From the NCBI GenBank assembly GCA_902601865.1, contig CACKOX010000012.1, positions 1-36,478 of the forward strand: a DNA stretch of 36,478 nucleotides, in the 5' to 3' direction. Made by a program: the position numbers and the translations under genes. This stretch comes from an uncultured Alphaproteobacteria bacterium. Its GTDB lineage: Bacteria; Pseudomonadota; Alphaproteobacteria; HIMB59. Positions 29,644 to 36,478 of the stretch are shown in pieces. Position 1 is the first letter of the stretch. Each line of letters starts with the position of its first letter. Below the pieces are notes generated by a model, which was not told the origin of the DNA, did not search any database, and was given only the letters and a program-made list of their open reading frames with translations.

Positions 29644-30972
29644 ATGAATATCAAAGTACCTAGTATTGACTATAGCGAAGCAATTAAAAGCTCAGGCTTA
29701 TTTAAAAAATTAGGTTTTGTTTTATTTGCAGTAGCTGTTTACCGACTAGGAACTTATATTCCCGTTCCAGGTATTAACTCAGCCGTCTTAGAGCAGATTT
29801 TCGAACAACATCAAGGAGGAATTTTAGGAATTTTTGATATGTTCTCCGGTGGTGCTTTAATGCGTATGTCAATTTTCACACTAGGGGTTATGCCATATAT
29901 TTCTGCATCTATTATAATGACATTGATGCAATCCTCTTTTGATAGCTTGAAGGCTCTAAAAGAGCAGGGCACACAAGGTAGAAAAAAAATTCAACAGTAT
30001 ACGAGATATTTAACAATAGTTTTGGGTCTTTTTCAGAGCTACGGTATCTCCAACGGTATACTAAATTTGTCTGATACAGTTGACCCAACTTTAGGAAGTG
30101 TTGCTTTTTTTCAAATATCTGCTGTCATAACCATGACATCAGGAACTATATTTTTAATGTGGTTAGGTGAGCAAATAACTGAAAATGGTTTTGGAAGTGG
30201 AATTTCAATAATAATTTTTTCAGGTATTGTTGCTAATCTTCCATTCGCTATTTTTAATACCTTTGAACTAGGAAGAACTGGTGCACTCTCAGCTATTGCA
30301 ATTATATCAATTATTTTCTTACTTCTTATACTTATAGTTGTCATCGTTTTCATAGAGAGAGCTCAAAGAAGGTTATTAGTTCAATATCCTAAACGCCAAG
30401 TGGGGAATAAGGTATTTGGTGGCCAATCCTCTTATCTTCCTATTAAAATAAATATAGCAGGTGTTATCCCTGCCATTTTTGCTTCATCATTATTATTATT
30501 TCCAAATACTATTTCTAATTTTTCACCTGAAAGTACAGGTTTCTTATCTAGTTTAGGATTTTACTTATCTCATGGTAAGCCACTTTATATGGCCTTTTTT
30601 TTCGGTCTAATTGTTTTCTTTGCATTTTTCTATACTAGTATTGTTTTCAACCCTCAAGAACAGGCAGAAAATTTAAGAAATAACGGTGGTTTTGTTTTAG
30701 GTTATAGACCAGGAGAACAAACAGCCACTTATTTAGAACATGTTATTTATCGATTAACATTCGTAGGTGCAGTATACTTAGGATTAATTGCTTTAATTCC
30801 TGAATTCTTAATTGCTAGATTATCAGTTCCTTTTTACTTAGGAGGAACAAGTCTTTTGATTGTTGTGATTGTGGCTATGGATTTCTTTTCACAAATTCAA
30901 ACACAATTATTTTCATCTCAATATGAAAAACTATTAAGCAAAAACAAAGTTTATAAAAGTAAATGGTTATAG
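29644..30972 (+). CDS. secY: preprotein translocase channel subunit SecY
   Basis: The protein-conducting channel of the inner membrane, partner of the SecE encoded upstream. The 442 residues show ten hydrophobic segments, the plug region after YRLGTYIPVPGINSA (about 32-46), MPYISASIIMTLMQ (about 82-95) and the cytoplasmic loop RRLLVQYPKRQVGNKVFGGQ (about 242-261). The last 10 bases overlap the adk start. Its place after rplO is the normal spc operon order. Confidence 0.97.
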   Translation: MNIKVPSIDYSEAIKSSGLFKKLGFVLFAVAVYRLGTYIPVPGINSAVLEQIFEQHQGGILGIFDMFSGGALMRMSIFTLGVMPYISASIIMTLMQSSFDSLKALKEQGTQGRKKIQQYTRYLTIVLGLFQSYGISNGILNLSDTVDPTLGSVAFFQISAVITMTSGTIFLMWLGEQITENGFGSGISIIIFSGIVANLPFAIFNTFELGRTGALSAIAIISIIFLLLILIVVIVFIERAQRRLLVQYPKRQVGNKVFGGQSSYLPIKINIAGVIPAIFASSLLLFPNTISNFSPESTGFLSSLGFYLSHGKPLYMAFFFGLIVFFAFFYTSIVFNPQEQAENLRNNGGFVLGYRPGEQTATYLEHVIYRLTFVGAVYLGLIALIPEFLIARLSVPFYLGGTSLLIVVIVAMDFFSQIQTQLFSSQYEKLLSKNKVYKSKWL

Positions 30973-31517
30973 TTTTTATTGGCCCTCCCGGTTGTGGTAA
31001 GGGGACACAAGCAAATATTTTAAAAGACAGTATTTTACCAGATTTAAATATTCTAACTGTTAGTTCGCTTCTAAAAGAGAAATCTCAAGATGAAAGTATT
31101 TTAGGTAAAGAAATTAAACATAAAATGGATAATGGTGACTTAATCGAGGATACTGTTGTAATCTCAGTATTAAAAGAAAAAGTAAACTCTCTATCCAATG
31201 AACAGATATTGATTGATGGGTTTCCTAGAAGTTCTATTCAAGCTGACTCACTTCTTGAAATATTCGATAATAAAGAACTAAGTATTATCAACTTTGAAGT
31301 TGATGATAGTCAACTTCTTCAAAGAATAAAAAAAAGATCAATGGAAGAGTCTAGAGCAGATGATAGTTTTTTTGAGAAAAGATTACAAATCTATAAAAAA
31401 TCTCATCAAGAAATAACAAATTCACTCAAAAAAAACTATCAAGTTACTGATATTCAGGCTAATGATGAAATCAACGCTGTAACTGCTAAAATCGTTGATA
31501 AACTTGGATTAAATTGA
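30963..31517 (+). CDS. adk: adenylate kinase, short lidless form with divergent AMP-binding motif
   Basis: Interconverts ATP + AMP and 2 ADP. The 184 residues contain the P-loop GPPGCGKGT (7-15), NGDLIEDTVV (about 58-67), DGFPRSSIQAD (about 86-96) and ESRADDSFFEKRL in the C-terminal part. The long zinc-type LID insertion is absent, as in many short adenylate kinases. Unusually, the motif normally reading TGDMLR reads VSSLLK (V33 to K38), so the AMP-contacting Arg is Lys. Other catalytic arginines appear kept. The start codon lies inside secY (10-base overlap), and adk after secY is the usual order. Another nucleoside monophosphate kinase is possible but less likely. Confidence 0.88.
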   Translation: MVIVFIGPPGCGKGTQANILKDSILPDLNILTVSSLLKEKSQDESILGKEIKHKMDNGDLIEDTVVISVLKEKVNSLSNEQILIDGFPRSSIQADSLLEIFDNKELSIINFEVDDSQLLQRIKKRSMEESRADDSFFEKRLQIYKKSHQEITNSLKKNYQVTDIQANDEINAVTAKIVDKLGLN

Positions 31518-31528
31518 GGTAATTTATA

Positions 31529-31557
31529 TTGACTTTTAAATACTTTTTCAATATTTT
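31529..31557 (+). promoter_or_regulatory. sigma70-type promoter for rpsM-rpsK-rpoA-rplQ
   Basis: TTGACT at 31529-31534 and TATTTT at 31552-31557 are separated by 17 bp. The predicted start near 31564 gives a leader of about 15 nt that contains the rpsM ribosome-binding site. It lies in the 61-bp gap after adk, one of the few gaps large enough for a promoter within the ribosomal block. Confidence 0.65.
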
Positions 31558-31566
31558 CACCCCTTC

Positions 31567-31571
31567 AGGAG
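31567..31571 (+). promoter_or_regulatory. Shine-Dalgarno deciding the TTG start of rpsM
   Basis: AGGAG ends 7 nt before the TTG at 31579. Spacing and strength support initiation at this rare start codon, which also gives the correct S13 N terminus. Confidence 0.8.
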
Positions 31572-31578
31572 ATCTCAA

Positions 31579-31956
31579 TTGGCAAGAATAGCAGGTGTAA
31601 ATTTACCAGTAAATAAAAGAGCATTAGTTTCTCTCACATATATACATGGAATTGGTGCTAAATATGCGTTGGATATTTTAAAAGCAAACAGTTTAGATCC
31701 CACTAAGAGGATAAAAGATTTTTCTGAGGATGAAATTTCTAAAATTAGAAAATCTATAGATGAAAACTATACAGTTGAAGGTGATCTTAGAAGAGTAGTA
31801 TCTCAAAATATTAAAAGATTAAAAGACTTAGGTTGCTATCGAGGTTTAAGACATCGAAAGCAACTCCCTACAAGGGGACAAAGAACACATACAAATGCAA
31901 GAACAAGAAAAGGTAAGGCTGTTGCTATTGCAGGAAAGAAAAAAGTAACTAAATAA
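31579..31956 (+). CDS. rpsM: 30S ribosomal protein S13
   Basis: Head protein forming bridges to L5 and 23S rRNA. The 125 residues start at TTG and read [20 protein letters not shown], the expected N terminus, followed by [32 protein letters not shown] (about 86-105) and the basic tail with [20 protein letters not shown]. First gene of the alpha operon, with its own promoter and a good ribosome-binding site. rpsK begins 1 bp after its stop. Confidence 0.97.
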   Translation: MARIAGVNLPVNKRALVSLTYIHGIGAKYALDILKANSLDPTKRIKDFSEDEISKIRKSIDENYTVEGDLRRVVSQNIKRLKDLGCYRGLRHRKQLPTRGQRTHTNARTRKGKAVAIAGKKKVTK

Positions 31957-31957
31957 A

Positions 31958-32356
31958 ATGGCAAAAACTGAAAAAAAATCTTCTGATAAAAAAAAATCAA
32001 AAAAAAATTTTGGACAAAATGGTGTTGTTCATATCAAAAGTTCCTTTAACAATACAATTGTCACCATTTCTGATGTAAGTGGTAATGCAGTATCATGGTC
32101 CTCCAGTGGATCCATGGGTTTTAGGGGTTCAAAAAAATCTACTCCCTATGCTGCACAAATTGCAACAGATGCAGCTGGAAAAAAAGCTTATGACAGTGGA
32201 CTAAGAAAACTTGATGTTCTTATGAAAGGCCCTGGATCTGGAAGAGAGTCAGCACTTAGAGCATTACAAAATATTGGATTTATTATAAATAACATTAAAG
32301 ACGTTACACCGCTTCCACATAATGGATGCAGACCTAAAAAGAAAAGAAGAGTATAA
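31958..32356 (+). CDS. rpsK: 30S ribosomal protein S11
   Basis: Platform protein near the mRNA exit. The 132 residues have a Lys/Ser-rich N-terminal extension (about 1-22), then [20 protein letters not shown] (about 23-42), [20 protein letters not shown] and the C-terminal [15 protein letters not shown], all typical. rpoA follows after 22 bp that hold a good ribosome-binding site. Confidence 0.98.
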   Translation: MAKTEKKSSDKKKSKKNFGQNGVVHIKSSFNNTIVTISDVSGNAVSWSSSGSMGFRGSKKSTPYAAQIATDAAGKKAYDSGLRKLDVLMKGPGSGRESALRALQNIGFIINNIKDVTPLPHNGCRPKKKRRV

Positions 32357-32367
32357 ACTAAATTTAT

Positions 32368-32372
32368 AGGAG
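32368..32372 (+). promoter_or_regulatory. Shine-Dalgarno deciding the TTG start of rpoA
   Basis: AGGAG lies 6 nt before the TTG at 32379 and supports use of this rare start codon for the RNA polymerase alpha subunit. Confidence 0.8.
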
Positions 32373-32378
32373 TTAAAA

Positions 32379-33407
32379 TTGATAGAGAATAATTGGATTA
32401 CCTTGGTTAAACCAAACAAAGTTGATTATAAAATCAGCGATAATAAAAAATTTGGAACAGTAGTTATTGAACCTTTGGAAAAAGGCTTTGGTACTACTTT
32501 AGGAAATGCTTTAAGGAGAGTACTTTTGTCATCATTACAGGGCACTGCCATATCCTCAATTAAAATTAATGGTGTGCTTCATGAATTTTCTACTATAGAG
32601 GGCGTTAGAGAGGACGTAACTGATATTATCATGAACCTTAAAAACGTTACTTTCAATTCTAAAAGTAATCACTCCCAAAAGTTAAGTTTAAATGTGAAAG
32701 GACCTAAAGAAGTTCTTTCTTCAGACTTCGAAGAAAATCCTGAAGTTGAAATAGTAGATAAAGATGCCGTGATAATGAATGTTGACTCTAACAGAGAGGT
32801 AAATTTAGAAATATTCCTAGATATAAACAAAGGTTACATATCAGCAGAAAAAAATAAAGATAATGAAAATAAAAGTGTAGGTCAAATTATGCTAGATGCT
32901 ACCTACAGTCCTGTAAAAAGAGTTTCATTTAATGTTGAAAATTCTCGTATTGGTCAAGACACTGAGTTTGATAAACTTATCTTAGATATTGAAACAAACG
33001 GAACAGTATCTCCAGATGATGCCGCTGCATTAGCTGCAAGAATTCTTCAAGATCAACTCAAACCTTTCATTAACTTTGAAGAACCAACTGAAGACGAAAG
33101 AAAAAAACTACAATCTTCAAACGAACCACAATTTAATAAAAATCTACTTAAGAAAGTTGACGAACTTGAGCTATCTGTTAGATCAGCAAACTGTCTAAAA
33201 AATGATAATATTTTTTATATTGGTGATTTAGTTCAGAAAACAGAAGGTGAAATGCTTAGAACACCAAATTTTGGTAGAAAGTCCCTTGATGAAATTAAGG
33301 AAGTTCTATCCTCAATGAGCCTTTCTATGGGAATGGACTTACCAGGTTGGCCACCAGAGAATATAGAGGAATTATCAAAGAAATACGAAGATCCATTTAA
33401 GGTATAA
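32379..33407 (+). CDS. rpoA: DNA-directed RNA polymerase alpha subunit
   Basis: Assembly platform of RNA polymerase and a contact for activators and UP elements. The 342 residues start at TTG. The N-terminal domain contains [20 protein letters not shown] (about 25-44) followed by [16 protein letters not shown], and [20 protein letters not shown] (about 173-192). The C-terminal domain has [16 protein letters not shown], whose Arg matches E. coli R265 for DNA binding, and [19 protein letters not shown] overlap with rplQ. Confidence 0.98.
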   Translation: MIENNWITLVKPNKVDYKISDNKKFGTVVIEPLEKGFGTTLGNALRRVLLSSLQGTAISSIKINGVLHEFSTIEGVREDVTDIIMNLKNVTFNSKSNHSQKLSLNVKGPKEVLSSDFEENPEVEIVDKDAVIMNVDSNREVNLEIFLDINKGYISAEKNKDNENKSVGQIMLDATYSPVKRVSFNVENSRIGQDTEFDKLILDIETNGTVSPDDAAALAARILQDQLKPFINFEEPTEDERKKLQSSNEPQFNKNLLKKVDELELSVRSANCLKNDNIFYIGDLVQKTEGEMLRTPNFGRKSLDEIKEVLSSMSLSMGMDLPGWPPENIEELSKKYEDPFKV

Positions 33408-33763
33408 TGAAACACGGACTCAAACAAAGAAAGTTAAATAGAACTTCATCTCATAGATTAGCTTTACTAAAGAACTTATCTATCAGCCTTATTAAGCATG
33501 AGACTATTACAACAACTACTGAAAAAGCAAAAGAACTCAGACCTTTTATCGAGAAATTAGTGACCAAAGCAAAAAATGATAATTTAAGTAATAGAAAATA
33601 TATACTGGCAAAGCTTTTTAATAACAAGGGAGCTTGTCATAAACTTTTTTCTGAAATTTCTAAAGAACAGAAAAGTAGAAATGGTGGATATACTCGTATT
33701 ATCAAAAAAGGCAATAGGTTTGGCGATTTTGCCCATACAAGTATTATTCAGTTCGTAAAATAA
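33407..33763 (+). CDS. rplQ: 50S ribosomal protein L17
   Basis: 50S protein near the tunnel exit. The 118 residues start [20 protein letters not shown], continue with LSISLIKHETITTTTEKAKELRP (ETITTTTEKAKELRP about 35-49) and a C-terminal RIIKKGNRFGDFAHTSIIQF segment. Final gene of the ribosomal block; no terminator hairpin follows and crcB starts 6 bp later. Confidence 0.97.
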   Translation: MKHGLKQRKLNRTSSHRLALLKNLSISLIKHETITTTTEKAKELRPFIEKLVTKAKNDNLSNRKYILAKLFNNKGACHKLFSEISKEQKSRNGGYTRIIKKGNRFGDFAHTSIIQFVK

Positions 33764-33769
33764 TAATCA

Positions 33770-34126
33770 ATGTCATCTTATTTAGCGCTCGTGATAGGTG
33801 CTATATTAGGATCTAGCTTTCGTTACTTCTTCACTCTTTTAAATTTCACTATTTTAGGGCTACCCGCAGCAACTATATTAGTGAATATTATTGGATCTGC
33901 TATGGCAGGTTATTTTTTAAATAAATTTAACGGTGCTCTATATATTTTTGTTTATATCGGTTTTTTTGGGAGTTTTACTACTCTATCTTCCTTCAATATG
34001 GAACTATTTTCACTAGTATCGGACAAATCTTTTATCAAAGCATTAATGTATTTTTCTCTTAACATTTTTATATCTTTTCTTTTCTTTTATTTATTTCATA
34101 TGATCAGTTTTAGATTTGCAAATTAA
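33770..34126 (+). CDS. crcB: fluoride-specific ion channel (CrcB/Fluc)
   Basis: Small dual-topology inner-membrane channel that exports fluoride. The 118 residues have four hydrophobic segments, an N-terminal IGAILGSSFRYF (about 9-20) matching the GGxxGAxxRY signature, NIIGSAMAGY (about 39-48) with the conserved Asn-x-x-Gly, and GFFGSFTTLSSFNMEL (about 64-79), the fluoride-pathway motif with its Thr/Ser/Phe residues. Only 6 bp separate it from rplQ, so no fluoride riboswitch is present; expression is probably constitutive from the operon upstream. Its 3' end overlaps the rluC start by 11 bases. Confidence 0.92.
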   Translation: MSSYLALVIGAILGSSFRYFFTLLNFTILGLPAATILVNIIGSAMAGYFLNKFNGALYIFVYIGFFGSFTTLSSFNMELFSLVSDKSFIKALMYFSLNIFISFLFFYLFHMISFRFAN

Positions 34127-34928
34127 GATAGATCAAAGCTATAAAAGATTAGATAAGTTTTTATTTCAACATTTTGAGTCTTTACCTTTATCTTTGTTAC
34201 AAAGATTAATTAGAAAATACAAAATAAAAATTAATAACAAAAAATCTAAAGCTAATTCACCATTAATAAAAGGGGATATTGTATATATATATTATAAATT
34301 TGAGATCAATAATGACTTATCAAATACTATTAAACTCACTAAAGATAAAAAAAAGATTTTTAAAGATCAAATAATATTTCAAAACGATGATTTTATAGCT
34401 ATTAACAAAATTGATGGATATTCTGTACAAAGAGGATCTAAAGTATTTATTTCATTAAAAGACATATATGAAAATGTTATTGAGCATAAATTATATATAG
34501 TTCATAGATTAGATAAAGATACTTCAGGGCTCATGCTTTTTGCAAAAAATAGAATCACTGCTAGTAAAATCTCTTCATTATTTTTAAATAATAAAATTAA
34601 AAAATATTATATTGCTGTAACAAATAATAAATTTAATAAAAATACTGATACGTTGATCAATTATAATTCTGATAAAAAAGAATTAAAACTAGCATATAAA
34701 AAAATTCAACTAGATAATTATAATAATTGTTATTTGATTAAATTATTTACAGGAAAAAAACATCAAATTAGACTTCAATTCTATCTTAATAAAAATCCTA
34801 TCATTGGTGATAAAAAGTTTTCTGGTAATAAATTTAATAAACTACTTCTTTGCTCTTATAAAATTATTTTTGAATTAGATGGTAAATTTTATAAATTTAA
34901 AATAAATCCTAATAAAATACTTTCATAA
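34116..34928 (+). CDS. rluC: 23S rRNA pseudouridine synthase, RluC-like
   Basis: A predicted RluA-family synthase that isomerises uridines in 23S rRNA; RluC acts at 955, 2504 and 2580. The 270 residues have an N-terminal S4 RNA-binding domain (YKRLDKFLFQHF, about 9-20) and the catalytic motif HRLDKDTSGLMLFAKN (about 131-146) with the essential Asp, plus GKKHQIRLQFYLN. It begins at TTG inside crcB. The gene is very AT-rich, more so than the ribosomal block. Its last 20 bp overlap the convergent lipB. RluD or another family member is possible, but the crcB-rluC pair is frequent in alphaproteobacteria. Confidence 0.87.
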   Translation: MQIKIDQSYKRLDKFLFQHFESLPLSLLQRLIRKYKIKINNKKSKANSPLIKGDIVYIYYKFEINNDLSNTIKLTKDKKKIFKDQIIFQNDDFIAINKIDGYSVQRGSKVFISLKDIYENVIEHKLYIVHRLDKDTSGLMLFAKNRITASKISSLFLNNKIKKYYIAVTNNKFNKNTDTLINYNSDKKELKLAYKKIQLDNYNNCYLIKLFTGKKHQIRLQFYLNKNPIIGDKKFSGNKFNKLLLCSYKIIFELDGKFYKFKINPNKILS

Positions 34929-35535
34929 ATTCTTCTTTAAGATCCTGATATATTTTTCCCTTATTATAATTTATTTTTAGAGCCTTTAAGCTGCTTATAT
35001 CTTTGGAATTGAGACCACAAGGATCAATTTTCTGAAAATTATCTAAATCAAGATTAAAATTAATAGATAGCCCATGATGAATGATACCCTTCGAGTATCT
35101 TAAACCAATAAATATTATTTTTTTTAACTCATTATTGCTTTCAACCCACAAACCTCTATTTTTTTCTTTTTTTCTATAAAGTTTGATATCACTTTTTTCG
35201 AATGCTTTTATACATATATCTTCTAATGAATTTATATAATCTATAATATTCTTTTTTCTTTTTTTTAAATTAATTAATGGATAAATAACTAATTGGCCGG
35301 GGCCATGAAAAGTAATTTTACCACCTCTATTAACTTTAATTACTGGGATCTTATTTATTTCATCTTTTTTAAATTCTTTGGGAGTAGAGCTTCCTGCAGT
35401 AAAGACATTTTCATGTTCTAAGAACCATATTTCCTCTTCTCTTATGTTTTTAGACATTTTTTGAATATGTTTATTCATTAATAGGGTTACTTCTTGATAT
35501 TTTTTTTGCCCTTTTAGTTGTTTTATTTCAATCAT
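34909..35535 (-). CDS. lipB: lipoyl(octanoyl) transferase
   Basis: Transfers octanoate from acyl carrier protein to lipoyl domains of 2-oxoacid dehydrogenases and the glycine cleavage H protein, the first step of lipoate synthesis. The 208 residues contain the signature VNRGGKITFHGPGQLVIYPL (about 69-88), KKIIFIGLRY (about 138-147) with the active-site Lys, HHGLSINFN (about 152-160) and DPCGLNSKDISSL with the catalytic Cys. It is transcribed against rluC with a 20-bp tail-to-tail overlap and divergently from tRNA-Leu. Confidence 0.94.
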   Translation of the reverse strand: MIEIKQLKGQKKYQEVTLLMNKHIQKMSKNIREEEIWFLEHENVFTAGSSTPKEFKKDEINKIPVIKVNRGGKITFHGPGQLVIYPLINLKKRKKNIIDYINSLEDICIKAFEKSDIKLYRKKEKNRGLWVESNNELKKIIFIGLRYSKGIIHHGLSINFNLDLDNFQKIDPCGLNSKDISSLKALKINYNKGKIYQDLKEEFMKVFY

Positions 35536-35560
35536 TCTTTATTAATTAAATCTATTAATT

Positions 35561-35648
35561 GCGGACGTGGCGGAACTGGTAGACGCGCAGCGTTGAGGTC
35601 GCTGTGGGATTAAATCCTGTGGAAGTTCGAGTCTTCTCGTCCGCACCA
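35561..35648 (+). tRNA. tRNA-Leu (anticodon GAG)
   Basis: Class II tRNA: acceptor stem GCGGACG with CGTCCGC, anticodon stem CAGCG-CGCTG with loop TTGAGGT giving GAG, a long variable arm (TGGGATTAAATCCTGT) and T loop TTCGAGT, discriminator A and an encoded CCA. It ends 14 nt before the mgtE start codon. Confidence 0.97.
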
Positions 35649-35662
35649 TGTATACAATATAA

Positions 35663-36478
35663 ATGCAAAAATTTAATAAAAAAGAATATATTAAGTCAAT
35701 AAAATCCCTTCATTCTGCTGATCAAGCAGACAGTATTGAAAGTCTTTCATTTGAATTACAGTCATCAATACTAAAAACTCATACTAAAAACTTTCACCCA
35801 GACTTTATTGCCTATTTACGTGAAGAAACACGCGATGATATTTTGCATATGATACCAAACAAACAATTGGTTAATTTAATTAAATATTTGGATTTAGATG
35901 ATGCGGTTGAAATTCTTGGTGATTTTGAAACTAAAGAATTAGTTGAGATACTTTCTAAGCTTGGATCTCAGCAGAGAGAAAGAATTGAAGAAAGCTTAGA
36001 GTATGATGAAAATTCTGCTGGTAGACTCATGAACAGAGACTATCTTTCTATCAAGTCTAACTTAACTGTTGGAGAACTGATCGATCAATTAAGAAATACT
36101 CGAAGAGGTCCTAAGGACTTTTATAATATTTTTATTGTAGACGACCAAAATATTCCTATTGGATATGTTCCTTCAGGAAGAGTTTTAAGATCAAAAAGAT
36201 CCAAAAAATTAAAAGAAATTATTTATAAGGACATACATATTATTAAATCTGATGAGAAAATTGAAGATATCGCCTACACCTTTAGACAGTATGGCTTAGT
36301 TTCAGCACCTGTTGTAAATTTGGATAATAAAATGATTGGTATCATGACAGTTGATGATGTTGTCGAAATTGATCATGAAGAGTCAGAAGATGATATGAGA
36401 AAATTGGGAGGATTGTTTGTAAATGACTTTTATAAAGGTGCTTTTACATCTGCAACTTCAAGATTTATATGGCTAGGA
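35663..36478 (+). CDS. mgtE: magnesium transporter MgtE, 3'-truncated by window
   Basis: A Mg2+ channel gated by its cytoplasmic domain. The 272 visible residues cover the N-terminal superhelical domain (about 30-130, with LDLDDAVEILGDF and the family signature YDENSAGRLMNRDY near 115-128), two CBS domains (about 133-242, containing YNIFIVDDQNIPIGYVPSGR and YGLVSAPVVNLDNKMIGIMT), and the linker toward the first membrane helix (DDMRKLGGLFVNDFYKGAF). The membrane part lies beyond the window. The ATG at 35663 is the first in frame after tRNA-Leu and gives a plausible N terminus; no Shine-Dalgarno sequence is visible. Confidence 0.93.
   Translation, partial: MQKFNKKEYIKSIKSLHSADQADSIESLSFELQSSILKTHTKNFHPDFIAYLREETRDDILHMIPNKQLVNLIKYLDLDDAVEILGDFETKELVEILSKLGSQQRERIEESLEYDENSAGRLMNRDYLSIKSNLTVGELIDQLRNTRRGPKDFYNIFIVDDQNIPIGYVPSGRVLRSKRSKKLKEIIYKDIHIIKSDEKIEDIAYTFRQYGLVSAPVVNLDNKMIGIMTVDDVVEIDHEESEDDMRKLGGLFVNDFYKGAFTSATSRFIWLG

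Noticed and set aside
33764..33769. Fluoride riboswitch before crcB
   Set aside because: Only 6 bp separate rplQ and crcB, and no riboswitch-like fold is apparent in the end of rplQ.
35519..35545. Possible promoter TTGTTT-16-TATTAA before tRNA-Leu
   Set aside because: The -35 box is weak and such AT-rich matches are expected by chance; not strong enough to annotate.

Overview
This 36.5 kb window is a gene-dense, strongly AT-rich stretch of bacterial chromosome. The NAD-dependent formate dehydrogenase of the Fds type, the tuf-secE-nusG-rplKAJL-rpoBC block running directly into the str, S10, spc and alpha ribosomal operons, and the crcB-rluC pair after rplQ together suggest a streamlined, free-living alphaproteobacterium such as a marine SAR11-like or HIMB59-like lineage. 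That placement is inference; no rRNA gene is present to confirm it. TAA stops dominate, intergenic gaps are tiny (the longest, between tRNA-Tyr and tRNA-Gly, is about 106 bp), and no gene-free stretch reaches 300 bp. I see no insertion sequence, phage gene, CRISPR array or attachment site.

Layout. 1-4058: the 3' part of fdsB and complete fdsA, encoding formate oxidation coupled to NAD+. 4062-5464, minus strand: a small predicted C-terminally anchored membrane protein of unknown function, tRNA-Thr(TGT) and an rlmB-like rRNA methyltransferase. 5500-7166: a promoter, tRNA-Tyr(GTA), tRNA-Gly(TCC), the window's only tuf gene, and tRNA-Trp(CCA). 7184-18257: secE, nusG, rplK, rplA, rplJ, rplL, rpoB, rpoC. 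18261-31517: a promoter, then rpsL, rpsG, fusA and the S10 and spc gene series ending in secY and adk. 31529-33763: a promoter, then rpsM, rpsK, rpoA, rplQ. 33770-34928: crcB and rluC. 34909-35535, minus strand: lipB. 35561-36478: tRNA-Leu(GAG) and the 5' part of mgtE, cut by the window end.

Functionally almost everything serves gene expression: ribosomal proteins, elongation factors EF-Tu and EF-G, the three main RNA polymerase subunits, NusG, and the SecE/SecY translocon subunits. Genes are packed so tightly that 13 junctions share a single base in a TAATG overlap, which implies translational coupling and leaves no room for several classical autoregulatory leaders.

I found no clearly new multi-gene system. 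The points most worth checking are: a cysteine-to-serine change in a zinc site of RpoC; absence of rpmD (L30) from its usual slot; a strong promoter almost abutting the rpsL start codon; tRNA genes that appear to serve as the processed 5' leaders of secE and mgtE; a divergent AMP-binding motif in adenylate kinase; an fds locus without its accessory genes immediately downstream; and the unknown membrane protein.
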